The translations under genes were made by a program, and so were the position numbers. The notes beneath the pieces are model-generated. The model worked only from the letters and a program-made list of their open reading frames with translations. It was not told the origin of the DNA and made no database searches. A stretch of 35,526 bases of DNA from CAVAWX01 sp963642995 (GTDB lineage: Bacteria > Actinomycetota > Coriobacteriia > Coriobacteriales > QAMH01), in contig CAVIIZ010000015.1 in assembly GCA_963642995.1 (NCBI GenBank), forward strand, positions 1-35,526. Reading direction: 5' to 3'. Positions 1 to 7,800 of this stretch are shown here, piece by piece. Position 1 is the stretch's first letter. The number at the start of each line of letters is the position of its first letter.

Positions 1-284
1 GGGGAATGCGGCCTTCATTCGCGCAAGCCCGGACGAGTTTCGGGGAGGGAGGAGAAAGGGGTCCGTCCCGGGCTTTTCATCACAGCCGCCGCTCGTGGAG
101 CTTCGGAGTCGTTTAAGGGGAAGGATGAAAGCCCCGCGCCGACTGTGCCCTGCACTATAGAAGCCCCACCTTAAAGCTCCCTGAAACATACGTGAACTCG
201 ATGTGAACACGCCGTGTGGGCGCGACGGGCGAACGCATCCGGACGCGGCCGCCCGGCCGGAGGCGCCGCCCCGCGTCCGAGATC
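1..284. other. Gene-free left edge downstream of thrC
   Basis: No credible coding region was found here. The stretch lies downstream of thrC on the minus strand. An 8-base inverted repeat (aagcccgg at 25-32, ccgggctt at 68-75, followed by further T residues) could be part of a plus-strand terminator for a gene off the left edge, but its loop of about 35 bases makes this weak. Confidence 0.4.
241..278 (-). terminator. Possible hairpin after thrC
   Basis: A perfect 8-base inverted repeat (ggacgcgg at 241-248, ccgcgtcc at 271-278) with a GC-rich 22-base loop lies just beyond the thrC stop. No T-run follows on the minus strand, so it may only be an mRNA-end hairpin. Confidence 0.3.
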
Positions 285-1835
285 CTAGCGCTCCAAAAAC
301 GCCTCCACGGACGCCTCGAGCGCGTCCTTGCTGCCGTCGACGACCTCGGTGAAACGCAGGGGGGCGTCGTCGAGGGCGTCGAGGGCCGGCGGGATGGAGC
401 CGCGCCCGCCGCGCAAGTCCACGACCGCGCGGTTGAGGGCAGGGCCTGTCAGCCCCGCGACTTGCGCCGGCAGCGGCTCGCCTGCCGCGACGCCCGAAAG
501 CGCGCGGTAGACGTCGGCGCCGAACTTGGCCCAATGCGCCGTGCTGGCCACGAGCAGCGGGTTGGCCGAACGGCGGCGTTGCGCGACGGCCCAGGCCACG
601 GCCGTGTGCGGGTCGAGCAGGTAGCCGTGCTCGGCCTCGACGGCGCGTATCGTCTCCAGGCACTCGGCGTTGGAGACGCTGCCGCAAAGGTACTCGCGCT
701 GCAGGCGGGCAAAAGTGGCCTCGTCCACGGAGAAGGCGCCTTTCTCCTTCAGGTCGCGCATCCACCCCGAGATTCTGCCCGCGTCGCGGCCCGTCAACTC
801 GAAGAGCTGGCGCTCGAGGTTGCTCGACACGAGGATGTCCATGCTGGGGGACGGGGTCGAGACGAAGTCGCGCCCGGCCACCGTGTAGGTGCCCGTCTCG
901 AGGAAATCGGTGAGGACGCGGTTGGCGTTGCTCGCGCATATGATGCGCTCGATCGGCGCGCCCACCTGCTTGGCGTACCAGCAGGCCAAGATGTTGCCGA
1001 AGTTTCCCGTGGGCACGCACACGTCGATAGGCTCGCCTGCCGCGACGCGCCCGTCGGCCGCCATCTGCGCATAGGCCGACAGGTAGTAGACGACCTGCGG
1101 CAGCAGCCGCCCCCAGTTGATGGAGTTCGCGCTGGACAAGGCGATGTTGTGCTCGGCGGCCAGACGCCCGGCGAAATCCGCGTCCGCGAACATGCGCTTC
1201 ACGCTCGTCTGGCAGTCGTCGAAGTTGCCGCGCACGCCGAAGACGGAGACGTTGGCGCCTTCCTGCGTGGCCATCTGCTTGTACTGGATGTCGCTCACGC
1301 CGCCGTGCGGGTAGTAGACGACGATGGAGATGTGCGCGCGTCCGGCGAAGCCCTGCAGCGCCGCCTTGCCCGTGTCGCCGCTCGTGGCCACCGCGACGAG
1401 GTAGTCGTTTTGCGCCTCGCCCGCCGCCAGGCGCCGCGAGAGCGTCTCGGAGAAAAAGACCGGCAGGCACTGCAGCGCCATGTCCTTGAAGGCGCTCGTC
1501 GGCCCGTGCCACAGCTCGAGCACGTAGGCGTCGCCCACCTGCTCGATGGGGCAGACGGCGGGCGTGTCGAAGTTGCCCGCATAGGCCGTCTTCATCAGGC
1601 GCGCCAGCTCGTCGTCGGAAAAGTCCACGCCGAACCAGCTGTAGACGCGGGCGGCGCGTTGCGCATAGGGCAGTTCGGCCAGCGCGAGGATCGAGGCGAG
1701 CGCGGCCTGCGGCACCACCTCGGGCACGAACAGGCCGCCGCCGGGGGCCAGCCCTTGGAGCAGGGCATCGGAAAACGAGACCGGGCCTTTCACCGCGCCC
1801 CGCGTGTCGCCATAGCGTATGCCGATGTCTGCCAT
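285..1835 (-). CDS. thrC: Threonine synthase
   Basis: Converts O-phosphohomoserine to threonine with pyridoxal phosphate, the last step of threonine synthesis in the cytoplasm. The protein is 516 residues, the size of the long E. coli/yeast-type threonine synthases. The N-terminus shows the family pattern of a Y-G-D-T-R block and GLAPGGGLFVPE around residues 28-39. The motif HGPTSAFKDMALQ carries the PLP-binding lysine at about K117, and a glycine-rich phosphate-binding segment (ATSGDTGKAAL) follows. The frame stays open to 1979, but ATG at 1835 is chosen because aggaggg sits 7 bases upstream and the protein then starts at the conserved MADIGIRYGDT. It is divergent from iorA, with about 71 bases between the two starts. 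Confidence 0.95.
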   Translation of the reverse strand: MADIGIRYGDTRGAVKGPVSFSDALLQGLAPGGGLFVPEVVPQAALASILALAELPYAQRAARVYSWFGVDFSDDELARLMKTAYAGNFDTPAVCPIEQVGDAYVLELWHGPTSAFKDMALQCLPVFFSETLSRRLAAGEAQNDYLVAVATSGDTGKAALQGFAGRAHISIVVYYPHGGVSDIQYKQMATQEGANVSVFGVRGNFDDCQTSVKRMFADADFAGRLAAEHNIALSSANSINWGRLLPQVVYYLSAYAQMAADGRVAAGEPIDVCVPTGNFGNILACWYAKQVGAPIERIICASNANRVLTDFLETGTYTVAGRDFVSTPSPSMDILVSSNLERQLFELTGRDAGRISGWMRDLKEKGAFSVDEATFARLQREYLCGSVSNAECLETIRAVEAEHGYLLDPHTAVAWAVAQRRRSANPLLVASTAHWAKFGADVYRALSGVAAGEPLPAQVAGLTGPALNRAVVDLRGGRGSIPPALDALDDAPLRFTEVVDGSKDALEASVEAFLER

Positions 1836-1872
1836 GCCCAAGCCCTCCTGCCGAAATCGCGCGAACGCCACG

Positions 1873-1882
1873 ATGGTACCAT
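1873..1882. promoter_or_regulatory. Palindromic candidate -10 between thrC and iorA
   Basis: The perfect palindrome atggtaccat lies in the 71-base divergent gap. It reads TACCAT, an acceptable -10 hexamer, on both strands. Starts about 7 bases beyond it would give leaders of roughly 18 bases for iorA and 31 for thrC. No good -35 is visible on either side. It could equally be a protein-binding site. Confidence 0.3.
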
Positions 1883-1906
1883 GTGCCCCGAAAGGAGGAT
1901 TTGCGC

Positions 1907-4186
1907 ATGACCGTGTATCTGCTGATGGGAAACGAGGCGCTGGGGCTGGGCGCGCTGCACGCCGGGGTGAACTTCGCATCCGGCTATCCCGGCACGCCGT
2001 CCACCGAGGTGCTCGAGACCGTGGCCAAGCACAACGACGGATACGTGCACGTCGAGTGGTCCACCAACGAGAAGGCGGCGCTCGAGGCGGCGGCCGGCGC
2101 GTCCATGGCGGGCGCCCGCGCGCTTTGCACGATGAAGCAGGTGGGATTGAACGTCGCCTCCGACCCCCTGATGACGCTGTCGTATCTGGGCTGCAAGGGC
2201 GGCCTGGTGCTGGTCGTGGCAGACGACCCCGGCCCCATATCGAGCCAGACCGAGCAGGACACGCGCGTGTTCGGGCATTTCGCCAAGGTGCCCGTGCTCG
2301 ACCCGGCCAGCCCCGGCGAGTGCTACGGCATCGTGCAGGACGCCTTCGAGATATCCGAGCGCTACGACACGCCCGTGATCGTGCGGCCCACGACGCGGGT
2401 GTGCCACGCCTGCGGCACGGTGAAGACGCGCGGGGGCGTGGCGGATTGCGCGCCGGCCGAGGCGTTCGCCCATGCCGACATAGGCCAAGACGACCCCTAT
2501 TGGGAGCAGTTCCGGCACACGCCGTCCGGTTTCACGCGCGACACGGCCCGCTGGGTGGTCTTTCCCAAGACAAGCCGCGCCAACCACGCCCGCGCCGAGG
2601 CCCGCGCCGCGCAGATCGCCCGCGACTTCGCAAACGGCTGGCACCCGAACCGCATCGAGATGGGCGCCCGGCACCACGCGCGGGGAACCGTGGCGTTCGC
2701 GCAGCAGACGAGGCGAGAGGCCGGGGGCACGCCCCCCTTTCCCCTCGGCATCGCGGCAGGCGGCGTGTCGTATCACTACGCGAAGGAAGCGCTCGAGATG
2801 GCCGGGCTGGACGTGCCGCTGCTGAAGGTGGGCATGCCCTACCCCTTCCCCGAGGCGCTCGGCCTGGAGTTCCTCGACGCGTGCGAGGAGGTGCTGGTCG
2901 TCGAGGAGCTCGACTGCGCCATAGAACGCGAGCTGGTATTTCTATGCGGTCGGCGCGGCTGGAGGCGCGCGGTGCACGGCAAGCTCGACGGCACTTTTCC
3001 CTACGAGGGCGAGCAGAGCGTCGAGGCGGTGCTGGCGGCGCTCGAGCGGCTGGCGGGTGAAGGCGCCGGCGAGGACGCGCGGGGCGAAGAGGGCGCCGGC
3101 GATTTCGCGGACGGCGGGGCGGCGCGGGGCGCGGGCCTGCCCTTCCCCATCCCGGTCATCGAAAACGGAAACGAGGACGGAGGCGACGGCCTTGCGGCGG
3201 CGGCGGAAGATGCGGAAGCGCTGCCCGAAGACGGCGCCCCCGCGCCCGAATTGCCCGCGCGCCCGCCGGTTTTATGCGCGGGATGCCCGCACCGCGCGAG
3301 CTTTCTGGCCGTGAAGCGGGCGGTGGGAAAGCGCAAGGCGGCCTTCTGCGGCGACATCGGCTGCTACACGCTGGGCAACGCCGCGCCGCTCGAGATGGTC
3401 GACACCTGCGTGTGCATGGGCGCGGGCTTCACCGTGCCCCAGGGCATCTCCTGCGTCGACCCCGAAACGCTGGCCTTCGGGTTCGTGGGCGACTCGACGT
3501 TTTTCGCAAGCGGCATCGCAGGCGTCGTGAACGCCGTCTACAACCGCCACAGGCTCGTCTTGTGCGTGCTCGACAACTCGACGACGGCCATGACCGGCCA
3601 GCAGCCGCACCCGGGCACGGGGCGCACGCTCATGGACGTGGCGGGCGCCGGGGCAGAAAGCGGGAAAACGGGCGATGGGGCCGGCGGCGCCCCGGACGGC
3701 GCGGCGCTGTCCATCCCGGGCGTGCTCGAGGCGCTGGGCGTGCCCTGCACGGTCGCGGACCCCTTCGACCAAGACGATGCGATGCGGGTGGTGAAGGACG
3801 CGGTCGCCGCCATCGACGCGGGCGGCGGGGTGCGCGCCATCGTCTTCAAGGCGCCGTGCATCTACGTCGACCGCGAAAAGCGCCCGCCGCTTTTCATCGA
3901 CCGGGACGCGTGCGTGCGCTGCCACGCCTGCATCGACCGCCTCGGCTGCCCGGCCTTGTTCCTCGAGGGCGGCGCGGTGAAGATAGAGCCCGCGTTGTGC
4001 AACGGCTGCGGATTGTGCCCGCAGGTGTGCCCGACAGGCGCGATAAAGAGCCCGGCTGCGAACGCGGGCGCAGGCTCGGCGGGCGCGGACGGCGCCGCCC
4101 CGGGCGCAGATGCGCACGCAAATACCGGCAGCGGCGCAACGGGCGCAGGCGCCGGCACGGAGGGAGGCCGCCATGCGCGCTCGTGA
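1907..4186 (+). CDS. iorA: Indolepyruvate:ferredoxin oxidoreductase, alpha subunit
   Basis: The thiamine-diphosphate and iron-sulfur subunit of the enzyme that oxidatively decarboxylates aryl-pyruvates from aromatic amino acids to acyl-CoA, reducing ferredoxin. The protein is 759 residues. The N-terminal domain begins with MGNEALGLGALHAG and has GYPGTPSTEV. The TPP domain shows GDIGCYTLG, GDSTFFASG and DNSTTAMTGQQPHPG. The C-terminal ferredoxin domain (about residues 668-712) has C-x2-C-x2-C-x4-CP and C-x2-C-x2-C-x3-CP, for two 4Fe-4S clusters. ATG at 1907 has aaaggagg at 1890-1897; an in-frame ATG at 1883 lies upstream of that site and is rejected. Low-complexity Ala/Gly/Asp/Glu segments at about residues 385-455, 580-605 and the last 45 residues are unusual for the family. 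It overlaps iorB by 14 bases. Confidence 0.95.
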   Translation: MTVYLLMGNEALGLGALHAGVNFASGYPGTPSTEVLETVAKHNDGYVHVEWSTNEKAALEAAAGASMAGARALCTMKQVGLNVASDPLMTLSYLGCKGGLVLVVADDPGPISSQTEQDTRVFGHFAKVPVLDPASPGECYGIVQDAFEISERYDTPVIVRPTTRVCHACGTVKTRGGVADCAPAEAFAHADIGQDDPYWEQFRHTPSGFTRDTARWVVFPKTSRANHARAEARAAQIARDFANGWHPNRIEMGARHHARGTVAFAQQTRREAGGTPPFPLGIAAGGVSYHYAKEALEMAGLDVPLLKVGMPYPFPEALGLEFLDACEEVLVVEELDCAIERELVFLCGRRGWRRAVHGKLDGTFPYEGEQSVEAVLAALERLAGEGAGEDARGEEGAGDFADGGAARGAGLPFPIPVIENGNEDGGDGLAAAAEDAEALPEDGAPAPELPARPPVLCAGCPHRASFLAVKRAVGKRKAAFCGDIGCYTLGNAAPLEMVDTCVCMGAGFTVPQGISCVDPETLAFGFVGDSTFFASGIAGVVNAVYNRHRLVLCVLDNSTTAMTGQQPHPGTGRTLMDVAGAGAESGKTGDGAGGAPDGAALSIPGVLEALGVPCTVADPFDQDDAMRVVKDAVAAIDAGGGVRAIVFKAPCIYVDREKRPPLFIDRDACVRCHACIDRLGCPALFLEGGAVKIEPALCNGCGLCPQVCPTGAIKSPAANAGAGSAGADGAAPGADAHANTGSGATGAGAGTEGGRHARS

Positions 4187-4778
4187 ACGGGAAGGCCTCG
4201 ACCTGGTCATCTGCGGCGTGGGCGGCCAGGGCAACGTCTTGGCCTCGCGCATCGTGGCCGACGCCCTCATGGAGCGCGGCGAGCACGTGAAATGCGCCGA
4301 GACCATCGGCATGGCGCAACGCGGCGGCTCGGTGGCAAGCCATGTGCGCGGCGGCCGGCCCCAATCCCCGCTCGTGCCGCGCGGGACGGCCGACGTGCTG
4401 GTCGCCTTCGAGCCGGGCGAGGCGCTGCGCTGCATCGACTACCTGAAGCCGCTGGGGACCGTCGTGGTGAACACGAAGGCCAGCCGGCCCCCTTCCGCCG
4501 CCTTGCAGCGCGTGGACTACGACGGCCGCGAGGCGCTCGCCTGGCTCGAGCGCCACGCGCGCGAGGAGGGCAAGTCCTATCTCGTCGAGGTGGACGCGGC
4601 GGCCGCCTGCGCGCAGGTCGGCACGCCGAAGGTGGCCAACGTCGCCATGCTGGCCGCCGCGACGAGCGCGGGCGTGCTGGGCATCTCGCGCGAAGAGCTG
4701 GAAGCGGCCGTCAAGCGCCGGGTGAAAGAGCGTTTCTGGGACGTCAACCTCGCCGCGATCTCCCTGTTCTTCGCGTGA
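4173..4778 (+). CDS. iorB: Indolepyruvate:ferredoxin oxidoreductase, beta subunit
   Basis: The smaller subunit of the IorAB complex, homologous to the gamma domain of pyruvate:ferredoxin oxidoreductases. The protein is 201 residues. It begins with the diagnostic LVICGVGGQGNVLASRIVAD, followed by the family's GMAQRGGSVASHVR segment. ATG at 4173 is chosen because agggagg lies just upstream and homology starts soon after; a start at 4110 would add an Ala/Arg-rich stretch that is only iorA read in another frame. The 14-base overlap with the end of iorA indicates translational coupling and equal supply of the two subunits. Confidence 0.94.
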   Translation: MRAREREGLDLVICGVGGQGNVLASRIVADALMERGEHVKCAETIGMAQRGGSVASHVRGGRPQSPLVPRGTADVLVAFEPGEALRCIDYLKPLGTVVVNTKASRPPSAALQRVDYDGREALAWLERHAREEGKSYLVEVDAAAACAQVGTPKVANVAMLAAATSAGVLGISREELEAAVKRRVKERFWDVNLAAISLFFA

Positions 4779-4838
4779 GGGGAAACGGGGCGGGCTGCAA
4801 CCCGTCGAAAGACAAGAGCACGAGAGAGAGGGCGCACC

Positions 4839-7800
4839 GTGGTTTCTCCTGAAAAGCCGAAGACCGTCTTCAAGAAAGCGCTGAACGTGCTTTTCGCCTC
4901 CGCGCTCGCAGCGGGCATGGTGCCGCTCGGCGCCCTGACCGCCCAGGCCAGACCCTCCAGCACGGCAGACGCGCTGGCCACGACCACGAGCGATTCCGCG
5001 CTGTCCGAGGTGGCGTCTGTCGAGGACTTCGCGAAATCGCAAGTCGGCGCCAGCCTGAGCGAAAGCGAGCAGCAGCAAAAGGTCGAGGACAACAACCTCG
5101 CCACGACCAGCGCGTCCGCAGACGCCGCCGCCAGCTCCGCCGCCGCCAGCACCGCGGGCGGCAACGGCGACGAGAACGGCACGGGCGGCAACGGCGCAGG
5201 CGGCAGCGGCGCAGACACCGACGGCGCCGCCCAGGCCGACGACGGCTCCGGCTCCCCGCAAGCCGCCGGCGCGGCCTCTGCCACCGGCAAGTTCGACGAC
5301 ATGACCGGCGCCAACTCCGACGCCGAGGGCAGGAAAAAGGAGATCGACGACACGAAGGTCAACCCCCTCATCGAGAAAAACGCGGACGGCACGCTGCCGG
5401 GCAAGGTCTTGAACGCCCAAAACGAGCTCGCGTTCGTGCAAAGCGCCGAAGGCGCGCACAGCTCCGTCGTGTTCGACACCTACCACAACGACCAGCGCAC
5501 GTGGGAGGGCACCAAGCTGGGCACCACGCCCTTTGCCGCCGACTCCCTGAAATCCGACGAGGCCTTCCGGGGCGCCGGCGCATCCGGCTACGCCTCCAAC
5601 TTCACCGCCGCCACGGAATTCGGCCAAGACGTCGCATACGCCAACATCCGCGCCGTGGCCTTTCGCCCGAGCAAGGACCACGCCCGCGACGACTGCGTGG
5701 CCTACATCGGCGTGAACCCGGGCGGCAACGACGACGCCGAGTTCGTCGTGTGGATGTACGACTACACGAACAAGAAGCGCTCCGCCAACGTCTCGCTTGG
5801 CACCGTGCACTGGAAAAACGTGAAGGAGCAGACCTACTCTTCCGAGTTCTTGAACTACATGGCCATCACCGCAGGCGACTACAGCGGCGCCGGCTACGAC
5901 ACGATCGTCGCCTACTTCCCGGGCCACGGCGCCGGCAGCAAAGACGACATGGGCCTCGTCCAGATCGACTTCTCGAAAATGGACGAGCCCGCGAAAACCG
6001 ATGCGAGCGCGTCGGCCATCCACCCCGGCTACAAGAGCGCCCGCAACGGCGGCTGGCAGACCAGCGACGCCGTCTACGACAAGCTGAACTGCACGCTCGA
6101 CTCCGGCGACTTCAACGGAGACAACATCGACGACCTGGCCGTCGTCACCAGCATGCCCTGGCCGTCGAACGCCGACACCTCCAGCAACCTGCGCTTTGCT
6201 CCCTACGTGGCCGCGTGCCTGGGAAAGAGCAAGGGCGCAAAGGGCGAGGTGTTGAACGCGACGAGCGGCGAGTACATGATCTCGGACAGCCGAGAGAGCC
6301 ACGGCAACTACTACTGGACCACCACCAGAAACCCCGGCATCTCCGTAGGCGACATCGACGGCGACGACACCGACGAGCTCGTCGTCGCCGGCAGCACCTG
6401 GTACCTGAAGGGAAAGAAGGGCGTGAACGACCCGTCCAAGGAATGCGACTCCGGCGACGTCTGGGACGGCCACACCTGGGACAACAACACGATGAGCAGC
6501 TACCGCGTGAAAAACGGCAAGCTCGAGACCATCGAGAAGACCGTGGCGCTGCGCTCCAACAGCTGGACTTCCGCCGGCTCCTACAGCTCCGACAGGATGC
6601 AGGCCAGGATGGGGGTGAAGCTGTTCAAGGTGAACGGCAACCACAAGCCCGAGGCCCTGTTCGTGGACGGCAACGTCTTCAACTTCAGCGCCAACGGCGC
6701 CACCGTGGACAACTCGCCCTACACGCCCGAGTACTTCAACCACTCCGACAAGCAGACCACCGCCGACTTCCTCATCACCAACACCTACATCCGCAGCGTC
6801 GTCGCCGGCAACTTCGACAAGAACACGAACGGGCGCGAACAGCTGATGATGCTGATCGGCTTCAAACGCGAGGACCTTCACCAGGAGGCCGTGAGCGCCA
6901 TGGCGATCGGCGGCGTCTACGACGACGTGAAAGACGACGACGGCAAGGTCAAGGAGTTCAAGGACGCCTCCGGGTTCTTCTACAACGACATGTACAACCA
7001 CGACACCTACACCTGCAACAAGACGTACTCCGACGTCGAGGACCGCTTCTCCTCCGAGCTCGTGTGCATCGACATCGGCAAGGACGGCGTGGAGGTGAAC
7101 TACTCGGGCGTGGACGTGGCCTACACCGAGCCGCAGGTGCAAAGCGTCATCCAGGCGGCCCCCGCGTTCGGCGAGTTCGGCCAAAGCGGCGGGCTGACCA
7201 CGTACTCCACCACCATCAGCTACAACGTGGTCACCGACAGCCGCAACTGGAGCCACAACTGGGGCGTCGGCGTGGCGGGCAACATCACCACCGACAACAT
7301 CGCTCTCGACGTCAGCGCGGGCTGGGTGGGCAACTGGTCGAGCGGCTACACGAAATCGAGACAGACGACGTTTTCCCAATCCTTCACCGCGTCGAAGTGC
7401 ACGAACGTCGTGCTCCGGCGCATTCCCACCTTCATATACAAGTACAAGGTCCTCAACGCCGCCGACGCCGCGAACTCCGAGATGACGGTCGTGGCCCCCG
7501 GCGCGCCCTATTACGTGCAATACACCGTGGCGGACTACAACCAGTTCGTCGACGACTACAACGCGAAGCTGGCCGAGCGCAAGAAGACCGAGGACCTGGG
7601 CGACGCCTGCGAGCTTGCCAAGATAGAGGAGAAGTCGCTGTTGAACAACACCGGCAACCCCTGGAGCTACTCGGACAAGCTCGGCGGCACGAACATCGTC
7701 GACGACAGCTGGGTCCACGCGCCGTCCGGCAAGCGCAACGCCGCCAACTTCTCCAGCCAGGCCACATGGAGCAGCCTGGGCTACGGAGCGGGCAGCAACG

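Noticed and set aside
216..1910. A 564-codon plus-strand frame
   Set aside because: It is exactly antisense to thrC, whose PLP motif and ribosome-binding site are clear.
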